The notes under the pieces: model-generated
What the model was told of the DNA's origin: nothing
The model's input: only the letters and a program-made list of their open reading frames with translations
The model's database searches: none
Assembly (NCBI RefSeq): GCF_025506355.1
Contig: NZ_JANZYP010000040.1
Coordinates: forward strand, 24,907 to 88,906
Length of the DNA stretch: 64,000 nucleotides
Direction of reading: 5' to 3'
From: Sphaerisporangium corydalis
Lineage (GTDB): Bacteria; Actinomycetota; Actinomycetes; Streptosporangiales; Streptosporangiaceae
Program-made: the position numbers and the translations under genes
Shown: one piece after another, positions 44,481 to 55,334 of the stretch
Numbering within the stretch: position 1 is the first letter of the stretch
Layout: the number at the start of each line of letters is the position of its first letter

Positions 44481-45512
44481 TTGGGCACCACCGATGTCGT
44501 TCTCACCGACACCAGCCCCTACGGCAGTCGCGCGGTGACCGTCGAATATGACGGGGTGTCGTCGGTAGCCTACCTGCGCGACGCCCAAGGCGGGATCCAC
44601 GGAGCGGTCTGGCTGGCCAACCACGGGCAGGCTCCCCCATCCGTCGACCTGGATCGGATCGGCGGCGGGCGGGCCCCCGTCATGCCCCAGGCCAACACGC
44701 GGATGCCCGAGGGCACGCGCCCGTTCAGGGCCGACGAGCTGGAGGTGCTCTGGTTCGAGGAGGGCGACGGCGCCGCCCTGTACGGCAACGGCCAGCTTCT
44801 GGCGGTCATTCCCGGCTGGGCCGATCTCGAGCGTGGAATGCCCGGATACGCGAGGGACGCCGTCGGGGAATCACCGTTCGCCTGGGCCCTGGACGAGGCG
44901 CTGGAAGGGCTGGCGCCCCGGATCGCCAAGGCGCGCTCGTACTGGGAGTGGCGGGACGGCGACGGCTCCTGGTCGTCGTTCCAGCAGTTCGTGATGAGCC
45001 ACCTGGACGCCAAGGCCGGCCCGGCCGGAAGGTATTGGGACGTCGGCGGCGATCGCCTCCCCACGGTGGGCATCACCGAGCGCCCACGGGACGGGTACAC
45101 GATGATCTCCACGGTGGGGATGAGCTGCCAGCGCATGCCCACGGTGGAGCAGTACATCCAGCGGCCGGACACCTACGCCCGGGTCGAGCTGGCCATCGCC
45201 ACCCGTGGTGAGGTGACCGAGGCAGCACGGATCTTCCTCTGGCTGGCGCGGTACCCGTGGCATTCGGTCACCTGGCTCGGCCACGGCCACACGGCGCGCT
45301 GGTACCGCGAGTCGGCGTCGTTCCCGCTCGGCCCGAACTACCAGGGGGTGCTGATGCTCGACAGGGTGCCGAACCTGCCCGACCTGTCGGGATTCGCCTT
45401 CGGCGGCGACGAGGTCCGCTGGCTCTGGCTGGTGCCCATCACCGAGCAGGAACTCCAGCTGGCCGCCGACCACGGCTTCCAGGCGATCTCCCTGTCCGGA
45501 CGCATCCCGTGA
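44481..45512 (+). CDS. Suppressor of fused (SUFU) domain protein
   Basis: 343 residues. The C-terminal half has the bacterial SUFU pattern: TMISTVGMSCQRMP, a RVELAIATRG strand, WLGHGHTARW, and FGGDEVRWLWLVPITEQEL. The N-terminal half includes FRADELEVLWFEEGDGAALY. Bacterial SUFU proteins are known as immunity proteins of polymorphic toxins but also occur as orphans; no toxin is adjacent. The start is TTG 44481, the only start in frame that keeps the first strand; GGAAAGG lies upstream. It is divergent from rlmN and convergent with cdsA. Confidence 0.8.
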   Translation: MGTTDVVLTDTSPYGSRAVTVEYDGVSSVAYLRDAQGGIHGAVWLANHGQAPPSVDLDRIGGGRAPVMPQANTRMPEGTRPFRADELEVLWFEEGDGAALYGNGQLLAVIPGWADLERGMPGYARDAVGESPFAWALDEALEGLAPRIAKARSYWEWRDGDGSWSSFQQFVMSHLDAKAGPAGRYWDVGGDRLPTVGITERPRDGYTMISTVGMSCQRMPTVEQYIQRPDTYARVELAIATRGEVTEAARIFLWLARYPWHSVTWLGHGHTARWYRESASFPLGPNYQGVLMLDRVPNLPDLSGFAFGGDEVRWLWLVPITEQELQLAADHGFQAISLSGRIP

Positions 45513-45562
45513 CGTCTTCGCAGACGTGCCTGTGATCTCTTCGGGTCACGCGGGTCCGGTGA

Positions 45563-46843
45563 TCACATGGGGACGAAGACCGCCAGGAGCAGCCAGACCG
45601 GGACCAGGGTGGCGAGCAGCGAGTCGAGGCGATCCATCAGGCCGCCGTGGCCGGGCAGCAGATTGCCCATGTCCTTGAGGCCGAGATCACGCTTGATGAC
45701 CGATTCGACCAGGTCACCGAGGGTGGCGCACACGGCGACCACGACGCCGACGACGGCGCCCTGCCAGTACTGCCCCTCCAGCAGGAACCGGACCAGCAGC
45801 GCGCCGCACAGGACGCAGGCCAGCACCGAACCGGCGAATCCCTCCCAGGTCTTCTTCGGGCTGATCACCGACATCTGATGCCGGCCGAACAGGATCCCGG
45901 CGAAGTACCCGCCGATGTCGCTGCACACCGTGACGGCGACGAAGATGACCACACGGTCCGCCCCGTCGGGCTTGGCCAGCATGAGCGGGACGAACCCCGC
46001 GATCAGCGCGGGGTACACGGAGGTCAGGACGCTCGCGGAGACGTCGCGGACGTACCCGTCCTGGCCCTGGGACATCCGCCAGGTCAGCAGGGTCAGCACG
46101 GTCAGGGTGAAGGACCCCAGCAGCCAGATCGGGCCGCCCCAGTAGGCGGCGGCCATCATGACCAGGAAGCCCGCCACCACCGGCACGGCCGGAACCCGCA
46201 TGTCGCGGGTGGCGAGCGCGCGGACCATCTCGACGATGCCGATGCCGACCGCCGCGACCAGCACGAGCAGGAAGAGGACCTTGAACACGTAGAGGGAGGC
46301 GATGACGGCGGCACCGAGGGCTACACCGACACCGATCGCCGCGGGCAGGTTCCGGCCGGTGCGGATGCCCCCGGGCTTGAGGCCGATGTTCGGCAGACCG
46401 GTCGGCGGACCTTCGGGGCTGGGGGGATCCGGGGGTGACGGCGCCTCGGGTACCGGGCCTGGGAGGTCATCGGATGCCGGCGAGGTCTCGGGCTCCGGTG
46501 GAATCAGGGGCGCCAGGCCTGGAGGGTTCTCGAAGGTCGGGCGCGGCGGGTCGGAGCGTTCGGGCCGAGGACCTCGGCCAGGCTCAGATCCCTCCGCAGG
46601 ACCGGGACCGTCCTCAGGCCCAGGGGCGCCCTCGGCGCCAGGATCGCTCCCGGACGCACCGGGCGGGTGCTCCCCGGACCGATGGCCGCCGGACGGCCCG
46701 TTGCCGCCCGCCGCCGTACCTTCCACTGTGATCCCACTCTCGTACCCGTCCGGCACCGCTCGGCGACCCACTCTCCCGGCACCGTCCGCCGGAGCGGCGG
46801 GTATGGGCGGCGATGGGCCGGAACGCGGCGAAGGCGCTCCCAC
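45563..46843 (-). CDS. cdsA: Phosphatidate cytidylyltransferase
   Basis: 426 residues, longer than the usual 270-300. The C-terminal 260 residues hold about eight membrane helices and the CDP-diglyceride synthase signature SVIKRDLGLKDMGNLLPGHG followed by GLMDRLDS. The first 165 residues are a Pro/Gly/Glu-rich disordered cytoplasmic tail, a common actinobacterial addition. It makes CDP-diacylglycerol for phospholipid synthesis. Start GTG 46843 is the longest option; later GTGs in the tail are possible. Located 55 bases behind frr. Confidence 0.92.
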   Translation of the reverse strand: MGAPSPRSGPSPPIPAAPADGAGRVGRRAVPDGYESGITVEGTAAGGNGPSGGHRSGEHPPGASGSDPGAEGAPGPEDGPGPAEGSEPGRGPRPERSDPPRPTFENPPGLAPLIPPEPETSPASDDLPGPVPEAPSPPDPPSPEGPPTGLPNIGLKPGGIRTGRNLPAAIGVGVALGAAVIASLYVFKVLFLLVLVAAVGIGIVEMVRALATRDMRVPAVPVVAGFLVMMAAAYWGGPIWLLGSFTLTVLTLLTWRMSQGQDGYVRDVSASVLTSVYPALIAGFVPLMLAKPDGADRVVIFVAVTVCSDIGGYFAGILFGRHQMSVISPKKTWEGFAGSVLACVLCGALLVRFLLEGQYWQGAVVGVVVAVCATLGDLVESVIKRDLGLKDMGNLLPGHGGLMDRLDSLLATLVPVWLLLAVFVPM

Positions 46844-46898
46844 CCGCGGCCGGCACCGGAGTGGAAGCGCCCAACGTGACCTGCGACCTGTCCCGCGC

Positions 46899-47456
46899 TC
46901 AGACTTCGAGCAGCTCGGACTCCTTGTGCTTCAGCAGCTCGTCGATCTTGGCGACGTGCTTCTGGGTGAGGTCGTCGAGCTCCTTCTCGGCGCGGCGGAC
47001 GTCGTCCTCGCCGGCGTCGCCGTCCTTGATCATCTTGTCCAGCGTCTCCTTGGCGTGCCGCCGGATGTTGCGCACCGAGACCTTGCTGCTCTCGGCCTTG
47101 TTCCTGGCGACCTTGATGTACTCCTTGCGGCGGTCCTCCGACAACTCGGGGAACACCACGCGGATCACCGCACCGTCGTTGCCGGGGTTCACCCCGAGGT
47201 CGCTGTCGCGGATCGCCTTCTCGATGGCGGTCATCGAACCCTTGTCGTAGGGCTGGATGATGACCATGCGAGCCTCGGGCACGTGGAACGAGGCGAGTTG
47301 CTGCACCGGGGTCGGCGACCCGTAGTAGTCGACGTTGATCTTGTTGAACATGGAGGGGCCGACCCTGCCGGTGCGGATCGCCGCGAAGTCCTCCTTGGCG
47401 ACCACGACCGCCTTGTCCATCTTCTCCTCGGCTTCGAAGAGGGTTTCGTCGATCAC
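46899..47456 (-). CDS. frr: Ribosome recycling factor
   Basis: 185 residues, exact family length. Motifs: [53 protein letters not shown]. It releases ribosomes with EF-G after termination. Nine bases after pyrH; standard gene order. Confidence 0.97.
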   Translation of the reverse strand: MIDETLFEAEEKMDKAVVVAKEDFAAIRTGRVGPSMFNKINVDYYGSPTPVQQLASFHVPEARMVIIQPYDKGSMTAIEKAIRDSDLGVNPGNDGAVIRVVFPELSEDRRKEYIKVARNKAESSKVSVRNIRRHAKETLDKMIKDGDAGEDDVRRAEKELDDLTQKHVAKIDELLKHKESELLEV

Positions 47457-47465
47457 AGCGGCTCC

Positions 47466-49135
<1,670 letters not shown>

Positions 49136-49214
49136 TGTCTTTCCCTCGTCGAGTCGTCGTGGATCGGGTGGGCGCGCCCTCGCGGCACGCCCACCCGTGT
49201 AGAGCCTTGCTTTG

Positions 49215-49237
49215 CCGTACGGCGGGGGGCCGTACGG
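49215..49237 (-). terminator. Hairpin between rpsB and tsf
   Basis: Two copies of the self-complementary CCGTACGG (49215-49222 and 49230-49237) around a seven-base C/G loop, in the rpsB-tsf gap. It could act as a partial terminator or processing site. Confidence 0.45.
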
Positions 49238-49250
49238 TCTTGTGCGAGCC

Positions 49251-50243
49251 TCAGGCCTGCTGCTCGGTGTCCTCGCCGGCCTCGGCCTCGGGGGCGGCCG
49301 GCGCGTCCTCGGCGACCTTCTCGGGAGCGGCGTCGGTCTCGGGGGCGGCCTCGGCCTCGACAGCCTCAGGGGCCTCCTCGACCTCGGGAGCCGGAGCGGC
49401 GTCCTCCTCGGCGGCGACCGTGGCGGTCTCGTCGGCGGCGGCCTCCGGAGCGGCCTCGTCGTCCGCACGGGTGAGCAGCTCGCGCTCCCACTCGGCCAGC
49501 GGCTCGGCGACGGCGGCACCGGACGGCTTGTCATCGCCACGGTTCGCACCGGCGCGGGACATCAGGCCGTCGGCCACGGCGTCGGCGACCACGCGGGTCA
49601 GCAGGCTGACGGCGCGGATCGCGTCGTCGTTGCCCGGGATCGGGTAGTCGACCTCGTCGGGGTCACAGTTGGTGTCGAGGATGGCGACGACCGGGATGTT
49701 GAGCTTGCGGGCCTCGCTGATCCCGATGTGCTCCTTCTTGGTGTCCACGATCCACACCGCGCTGGGAACGCGCGCCATGTCGCGGATACCACCGAGGGTG
49801 CGCTCCAGCTTGTCCTTCTCGCGGCGGCGCATCAGGAGCTCTTTCTTGGTGAGCCCGGAGCCGGCCACGTTGTCGAAGTCGAGCTCCTCGAGCTCCTTCA
49901 GGCGCTGGAGCCTCTTGTGCACGGTGGAGAAGTTGGTGAGCATGCCACCCAGCCAGCGCTGGTTGACGTACGGCATACCGACGCGCGCGGCCTGCTCGGC
50001 GATGGCCTCCTGGGCCTGCTTCTTGGTGCCGATGAACAGGATCGTGCCGCCGTGGGCGACGGTCTCCTTGATGAAGTCGTAGGCGCGGTCGATGAAGGCC
50101 AGCGACTTCTGGAGGTCGATGATGTAGATGCCGTTGCGCTCGGTGAGGATGAAGCGCTTCATCTTCGGGTTCCAGCGACGGGTCTGGTGCCCGAAGTGAA
50201 CACCGCTTTCGAGCATCTGTCGCATGGTGACGACGGGGGCCAT
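49251..50243 (-). CDS. rpsB: Ribosomal protein S2
   Basis: 330 residues. The core (1-235) is canonical: [66 protein letters not shown]. The last 80 or so residues are an acidic Ala/Glu/Pro tail, common in actinobacteria. Start ATG 50243 with AGGAGG upstream. Confidence 0.97.
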   Translation of the reverse strand: MAPVVTMRQMLESGVHFGHQTRRWNPKMKRFILTERNGIYIIDLQKSLAFIDRAYDFIKETVAHGGTILFIGTKKQAQEAIAEQAARVGMPYVNQRWLGGMLTNFSTVHKRLQRLKELEELDFDNVAGSGLTKKELLMRRREKDKLERTLGGIRDMARVPSAVWIVDTKKEHIGISEARKLNIPVVAILDTNCDPDEVDYPIPGNDDAIRAVSLLTRVVADAVADGLMSRAGANRGDDKPSGAAVAEPLAEWERELLTRADDEAAPEAAADETATVAAEEDAAPAPEVEEAPEAVEAEAAPETDAAPEKVAEDAPAAPEAEAGEDTEQQA

Positions 50244-50425
50244 GAGTATGGTCCTCCTGGGTAGAGCGCCCTGAGGGCGCGTGCCTCGGTTGTATGCGGA
50301 AGCCTGCGGCCACCGCCCTGACGCCCTGAGTCGTCCCATCCGGATCAGGACCCGGACCGAGAGGACGATTCGCCTGTGGGCGTGCGAAGTCGGCCCGTCT
50401 GACGGGCCACCAAAAAGTGTACCCG
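50244..50425 (-). promoter_or_regulatory. rpsB promoter and hairpin-rich leader
   Basis: On the minus strand a TACACT -10 (50421-50416) is followed by a leader of about 170 bases. The leader holds GGCCCGTC-A-GACGGGCC (50408-50392) and GCGCCCT-C-AGGGCGC (50280-50266), the second ending seven bases before the ribosome site. Such paired hairpins suit r-protein autoregulation. No gene is seen from 50426 to 50704. Confidence 0.45.
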
Positions 50426-50704
50426 GAACCCAGCCACGTCCGGCCCACCGGACAAGGCCCCCGTACCTCTCAACGGGCGGCGCGCTGACGATCCGCGTCC
50501 GCATGGTGACGATCCGCTTGCGCGCGGCGTGATCCACGTGTCCGTGCGCCTCACCTTGGTGCCATGACCCTCACCCCGCCGTCCATGATCCTGGCGGCCC
50601 GGGCCGTCGGCCTGGGCGGGCAGATTGCGCGCACAGGCCGGCTTACGCGCTCGTTCACCCGGGGAGAGCGGCCCTGGCTGCGCAAGGCCGCCGGGGCCCG
50701 CCGG

Positions 50705-51280
50705 TCACCCGGGCGGGCGGGGGAAGAGCTGGACGATTCCCTGGACGAGCCGGGCGTCGGGAGGCGCCTCCTCCTGTGTGCGCGACTTGGACAGGTACGG
50801 CTGCAGGATCTCGGTCAACCGCGCCCCCAGCTCCTGAAGCTCCTCGGCGTTCACCAGGAGGAGCATCTGGTTGATCGTCGCGGCCTGGCGCCACTCCCGT
50901 GACTCGCGGACGCTGGACTCCAGGTAGCGGATCAGGTCGTCCATCAGCCCGCTGACGACGGTCCTGGCCAGGACGTTCTTCGCGTCGGCCAGTTCCGGGG
51001 TGAGCTCGTCGGGCTCGGCGACGGTGAAGCCGCGGTGCGGCGCCTGCCACATCCGCTCGCGCCCGTCCCCGCGCGGCGGGGCGTCGACCACGAACCCGTA
51101 CTTGGCGAGCATGCGCAGGTGGTAGCTGCAGGCGCTCGGAGAGATCCCGACGACCTCCGCGCACTCCGTCGCCGTCGCCGGACCCTCCACCTGCAGCCGC
51201 CTGAGGATGGCCAGCCTGGCCGGATGCGCCAGCGCCCGCATGGCGCGAGGGTCATCGACCAATTGGTTCTGCTGACTCAT
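50705..51280 (-). CDS. ArsR-type winged-helix regulator
   Basis: 191 residues. The wHTH is RAMRALAHPARLAILRRLQV through ISPSACSYHLRMLAKYGFV, then a GRERMWQAPHRG wing. The C-terminal half is helical with no metal-ligand Cys pair, so it likely responds to an organic ligand or protein. Start ATG 51280. Divergent from the MFS gene across 138 bases that carry matching palindromes. Confidence 0.9.
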   Translation of the reverse strand: MSQQNQLVDDPRAMRALAHPARLAILRRLQVEGPATATECAEVVGISPSACSYHLRMLAKYGFVVDAPPRGDGRERMWQAPHRGFTVAEPDELTPELADAKNVLARTVVSGLMDDLIRYLESSVRESREWRQAATINQMLLLVNAEELQELGARLTEILQPYLSKSRTQEEAPPDARLVQGIVQLFPRPPG

Positions 51281-51387
51281 ACAAGGAACGGTAGTGCGTT
51301 CCCGCCGTACGTCCCCGTGATCGCCGGGCCCGATTCCGGTCCTACCCCCCGCCCAGCTCATGAGATCGGAGGATCTGAAGGGTAGCT

Positions 51388-51423
51388 TTCATAGTTATGA
51401 AGCGTTACCTTCATATCCATGAA
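51388..51423. promoter_or_regulatory. Two ArsR-type operators, one over the MFS start codon
   Basis: TTCATA-GT-TATGAA (51388-51401) is perfect; TTCATA-TC-CATGAA (51410-51423) is a one-mismatch copy that covers the ATG of the MFS gene at 51419. Centres are 22 bp apart, two helical turns. Confidence 0.75.
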
Positions 51424-52801
51424 CCAGAGCGTCCCCCTCCGGCGGCAGCGCGATTACCGGTTGCTGTGGTCCGCGCGTGCGGTATCCGAGACCGGCACCG
51501 AGATCTCCCGTCTCGCCGTCCCCCTCACGGCCGCCGCCCTGCTGGGAGCGACCCCTTTGCAGATGGGGCTGCTCACGGCCGCCACGACCCTGCCGTACCT
51601 GCTGATCGGCCTGCCCGCCGGCGCATATGCCGACCGGCTCGCCCGCCGCCGTCCGATCCTGATCGCCTGCGAGGTCGCGTCCGCGATCGCGGTCCTGACC
51701 GTGCCGCTCGCCTGGGTGACCGGGCTGCTAACGGTTCCCTGGCTGATCGCCGTGGCGTTCACGGTGGGCACCTGCTCCGTCTTCTACCGCGCGGCCTGGT
51801 TCCCCCACCTGCCCAGCGTCGTCGCCGACCACCAGCGGACCGCCGCCATCACCGGGTTCCAGACGGTCTACTCCGCCGCGAGCGTCTGCGGCCCCGGGCT
51901 GGCCGGCGTCCTCGTCCAGACCCTGACCGCGCCTTTCGCCCTGGTCGTCGACGCGCTGTCGTTCCTCATGTCGGCCGTGTGCCTGCGCTCGATCCGATCG
52001 CCCGAGAAGCCCGAACCGGTGGACGAGATCCTTACCGAGTCTCAGCGTCCGGCGCTTCAAAGCGCAGGGTCTCAGCGTCCGGGATCTCGGAATCCGACGT
52101 CTCAAGGTCCGGGGTCTCAAGGTCCGGGACCTCGGAGTTCGGGGTCTCAGAGTCCGGAGTCTCGGCCTCGGAGGACAAGCGTTCTCGCCGACATCCGCGA
52201 AGGGCTGCGGGCCGTAGTGGACCATCGTGTACTGCGAGCGCTGATCACGACCGGCATGGTGGTCAATTTCGCGTCAGCCGCCCAGATGGCGCTCTTCATC
52301 CTTTTCGCCGTGAACACCCTCGGCCTGCCCGCTGGGGTGGTCGGCCTGCTGACCGCCTCGTTCGGCGCCGGCGGCCTCGCCGGAGCCGCCGCCGCGCCCC
52401 GGCTCACCCGCCGTTTCACCGAGAACCGGGTCATTCTCGGGGCGGTCATCGTGTTCCCCCTCGAATTCGTCGCGCTCGCCTCGGCGCACGGGTCCGCCTC
52501 GCTCCTGGTCCCGCTTCTCATGGGCGCTTACGCGATCAGCGGGCTCGCCACCGTGGTGTTCAGCGTCTGTTACGGGTCGATCCAGCTCCGCGAGTCCCCG
52601 CCAGACATGCTCGGCCGCGTGAACGCCGTCATGACGGTCGCCACCATGGGGATCATGACGCTAGGCGGGATCACGGGCGGCCTGCTCGGCGAGGTCATCG
52701 GCCTGCGCCCCGCCCTGTGGACCAGCGCCGCCTTGGTGCTCCCGGCCATCCTGGCCGTCTGGCTCTCCCCGCTCCGCCACCCCGCGCCCGCGACCGCCTG
52801 A
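51419..52801 (+). CDS. MFS efflux transporter
   Basis: 460 residues with twelve hydrophobic helices. The head LRRQRDYRLLWSARAVSETG and the loop ADRLARRRPILI (between helices 2 and 3) are typical of MFS drug exporters of the MFS_3/enterobactin-exporter type. The central cytoplasmic loop (about 205-255) is a Ser/Gln/Pro/Gly repeat coded by a 15-nt minisatellite. Start ATG 51419 has no Shine-Dalgarno and lies inside an operator, so the message may be leaderless. Regulated by the divergent ArsR protein. Confidence 0.9.
   Translation: MNQSVPLRRQRDYRLLWSARAVSETGTEISRLAVPLTAAALLGATPLQMGLLTAATTLPYLLIGLPAGAYADRLARRRPILIACEVASAIAVLTVPLAWVTGLLTVPWLIAVAFTVGTCSVFYRAAWFPHLPSVVADHQRTAAITGFQTVYSAASVCGPGLAGVLVQTLTAPFALVVDALSFLMSAVCLRSIRSPEKPEPVDEILTESQRPALQSAGSQRPGSRNPTSQGPGSQGPGPRSSGSQSPESRPRRTSVLADIREGLRAVVDHRVLRALITTGMVVNFASAAQMALFILFAVNTLGLPAGVVGLLTASFGAGGLAGAAAAPRLTRRFTENRVILGAVIVFPLEFVALASAHGSASLLVPLLMGAYAISGLATVVFSVCYGSIQLRESPPDMLGRVNAVMTVATMGIMTLGGITGGLLGEVIGLRPALWTSAALVLPAILAVWLSPLRHPAPATA
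52040..52172. repeat. 15-nt minisatellite in the MFS loop
   Basis: About nine degenerate units of the type GGGTCTCAAGGTCCG in frame, coding pentapeptides such as GSQGP and GSQRP between membrane helices 6 and 7. Confidence 0.8.
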
Positions 52802-52923
52802 CGCCGAAGCCGATGGCCTCCGCCGAGCCGAGTCCGGTTCAGCCCGATTCCGGGCCATGCTCACCGCCTCGCGGACACGACCAAGAACGGACGCCAGCGA
52901 TCGTCCGCCGATATGGGTCCCGT

Positions 52924-54540
52924 TCAGACCCACTCCGGAGGATGCTCGGCGCGGTGTGGAGGTGGGGATGACCAGTACGGCCGGACGCCAGCGATCTTCC
53001 CCGGTGGCCTGACGTAGGTCAGCCTTCCGAGTGGGGTCTCCGCCTCCTCCAGCAGGTCGCCCGCCTCCGGCTCGCCGACGTTCGCGCCGGGGACACGGCC
53101 GAGCCCGTCCAGCCAGAGGGCGGTGCGGGCGAGCGCCACCTCGACGTGCCAGGAACCCCCCTCGGCCCGCCCGCGCAGGATCCCGGCGACGGCACCCAGG
53201 GCCGCGAGCCAGCCGGTGGCGTGGTCGAGCACCTGCGCCGGCAGCGGGACCGGCCTCTCCCCTCGTCCGCCCTCATCCGCGATGCCGCAGGCCATCTGGA
53301 CGAGGCTGTCGAACCCACGCCGCCCCGCCCACGGACCCCGCCCGCCGTACGCCGATATGTCGACACAGACGATCCCGGGTCTGATCGCGGCCAGGTCCGC
53401 TGGGCCGAACCCCAGCCCGGCCAGCGCACCCGGCCGATACGACTGGACGACCACATCCGCGCCCGCGACCAGTCGCCTGAACGCGTCCGCTCCCTGCCGG
53501 GTACGCAGATCGAGCTCGCAGGACCGCTTCCCGAACGCCGTGCTGATCACGAGGCCGGGAACCTCCGGCAGGTGGGCGGCGCCGACGCGGAGCACCTGCG
53601 CCCCGTACGCCGCCAGCGTCCGGGTCGTGACCGGACCCGCGATCACCCGGGTGAGATCCAGCACCCGAACCCCCTCCAGCGGCCTCACCCCACTCCCTTC
53701 GCCCTGCTCAGGCCCGTCAAAGCCCTGCGCCACCATGCGCCCAGGCCGGCCGTCGCGAGCCATACCAAGAGAACCGCCAACGACCCGGAGGCCTCCATCG
53801 GCGTCATGTCGCCCAGGCCGCCCTCGATGAGAGAATCCGGCCGATACGGGCTGGCCTTGGTCAAGGGATCCGACCGGTACGGGCCGGCCTTGGTCGGATG
53901 GTTCTGCGGAGTCGAGCCGGTCGAGGCCGATGAGGGGGAGATCGGCCACCGCGCGGCCCTGCGGATGTTCCTGCCACTCCGCACGACTACGCATCGCGGC
54001 GGCGCATCCTCCCGCCTCGGTCACCGCGTCCTCGATCTCCCGGGCGGCTCGGGCGGCGCAGGCGGTGGTCACCGCGAGCCGATCGGCGCCGATGGGAAGG
54101 TCGAGTGCGCGAAGTGCCGCGTCGCGATGATGATCGAAATTGCAGTGCAGCCGGACCCACCCGTCGGCCGTGCGATAGTCCCCTGACAGGGGTGCCCAGC
54201 CGACGGCCGGCTCTCCGTCGACGCGGAAGTAGAGCTCGTCCCGGAACGCGACGGCGGCCTCCCGCATGTCCACCTCGACCAGGGCTTCCGCACCTGTCGC
54301 CGTCGCGCGTTCCACCTGCCTCGCAGGACCTTCCGCACCCACCTGGCCCGCATCCGAGGTCACGGCATCGACGGGTCGGCGCGACCGCGCGACGGCCGCC
54401 GCCATAGCGCCGACGCACGCCGCAGCGGCTGTCCCGACCTTGAAAACGGACGGCAGAACCGGATCTTCCCCCGTCACCCGGACGGCAGGTAGATCAAGCC
54501 CGACCTGAACCCCCAGCTCCGCAATGACCTCGCCCACCAT
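52924..54540 (-). CDS. CaiB/BaiF-type CoA transferase, apparently permuted
   Basis: 538 residues. The usual CaiB N-terminus, LEGVRVLDLTRVIAGPVTTR, occurs only at about residue 300, followed by STAFGKRSCELDLRT, VDISAYGGRGPWA, and LDHATGWLAALGAVAGIL with the catalytic Asp position. The first 220 residues resemble the C-terminal half of the family (SGDYRTADGWVRLHC, RSRAEWQEHPQGRAVADLPL). The two are joined by a Gly/Asp/Gln-rich linker. It likely transfers CoA between acids; substrate unknown. Start ATG 54540 (GGATGGGG upstream) is favoured; ATG 54552 and GTG 54558 are in frame. Confidence 0.8.
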   Translation of the reverse strand: MVGEVIAELGVQVGLDLPAVRVTGEDPVLPSVFKVGTAAAACVGAMAAAVARSRRPVDAVTSDAGQVGAEGPARQVERATATGAEALVEVDMREAAVAFRDELYFRVDGEPAVGWAPLSGDYRTADGWVRLHCNFDHHRDAALRALDLPIGADRLAVTTACAARAAREIEDAVTEAGGCAAAMRSRAEWQEHPQGRAVADLPLIGLDRLDSAEPSDQGRPVPVGSLDQGQPVSAGFSHRGRPGRHDADGGLRVVGGSLGMARDGRPGRMVAQGFDGPEQGEGSGVRPLEGVRVLDLTRVIAGPVTTRTLAAYGAQVLRVGAAHLPEVPGLVISTAFGKRSCELDLRTRQGADAFRRLVAGADVVVQSYRPGALAGLGFGPADLAAIRPGIVCVDISAYGGRGPWAGRRGFDSLVQMACGIADEGGRGERPVPLPAQVLDHATGWLAALGAVAGILRGRAEGGSWHVEVALARTALWLDGLGRVPGANVGEPEAGDLLEEAETPLGRLTYVRPPGKIAGVRPYWSSPPPHRAEHPPEWV

Positions 54541-54635
54541 CCGATACCCCATCCGCACTCGGACAACGCCCGGGACTTATCCACAGAACGGCGTTCGGTG
54601 GATGGGCGCCGGTTGTTTCAGGCCAGTCTCCTCCT

Positions 54636-55310
54636 GTGCGACTTTCCGGGATCCTGCTGCTGATCGTGTCCTTCCTCACGGTCGGCTCCCCCTCTGCGGC
54701 CACTCAGCCACCAGGGGTGGCCTGGGTGAGCAGCGAAATGACCGACAGGGCCACACCGCCGTCCTCGGCTCACGGGCCGCCGGGCCGGGCCGCCTACCTT
54801 CCCGTTCCGCCCCTGCCGACTGAACCTGACGGCCGCTCGCTCGCGTCGAAGGAACCCAAGTGGCACCTGCCTCTGGACGGACCCCCAACCGTGCTCCGCC
54901 GTTTCGACCCGCCCGCCCAGCCATGGCTTCCTGGCCACCGAGGTGTGGACCTCCTGGCTCGGCCGAGACAGGAGGTCAAGGCGGCGGGCTCAGGTGTCGT
55001 GGGCTACGCCGGGCCCCTCGCCGGGCGGGGCGTGGTCATGATCGTGCATCCCGATGGGCTGCGCACCACGTACCTGCCCGTCCACGCCTCGGTCCGGCGC
55101 GGGCAACCTGTGGAAGGCGGAGCATTGATCGGCTCCGTCGAGGAAGCGACGGGGCACTGCCCCACGTCCTGCCTGCACTGGGGGCTAATCAACGAGAACC
55201 GCTACCTCGACGCTCTCCTCCTCCTCGGCCTCGGCCAGGTACGCCTCCTGCCGAGATGGCCCATCAGCGAAACGAGCAGACCCCAAACCGCAGACCCTCC
55301 AGGTAGCTGA
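54636..55310 (+). CDS. Secreted M23/LytM-family protein
   Basis: 224 residues. N-terminal signal peptide (about 1-22, LSGILLLIVSFLTVGSPSAA), Pro-rich linker, then a LytM fold: HRGVDLLARP gives the first zinc ligands, VMIVHPDGLRTTY is the central hairpin, and the last motif is CLHWGL. In LytM enzymes this motif is HxH; here the first His is Cys, so activity is doubtful. A GHC appears just before. It would sit outside the membrane at peptidoglycan. Start GTG 54636. Divergent from the CoA transferase gene. Confidence 0.85.
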   Translation: MRLSGILLLIVSFLTVGSPSAATQPPGVAWVSSEMTDRATPPSSAHGPPGRAAYLPVPPLPTEPDGRSLASKEPKWHLPLDGPPTVLRRFDPPAQPWLPGHRGVDLLARPRQEVKAAGSGVVGYAGPLAGRGVVMIVHPDGLRTTYLPVHASVRRGQPVEGGALIGSVEEATGHCPTSCLHWGLINENRYLDALLLLGLGQVRLLPRWPISETSRPQTADPPGS

Positions 55311-55334
55311 AGGCCCTCCTTCTGGTCGGTGGGC

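Noticed and set aside
45512..45567. Terminator between the SUFU gene and cdsA
   Set aside because: ACGTCT-TCGC-AGACGT and a longer TGTGATC/GATCACA pairing exist, but the second overlaps the cdsA stop codon and neither has a U-run; not strong enough to call.
50564..50902. Small plus-strand open frame between rpsB and ArsR
   Set aside because: It overlaps the ArsR coding region antisense and lacks any protein-like pattern.
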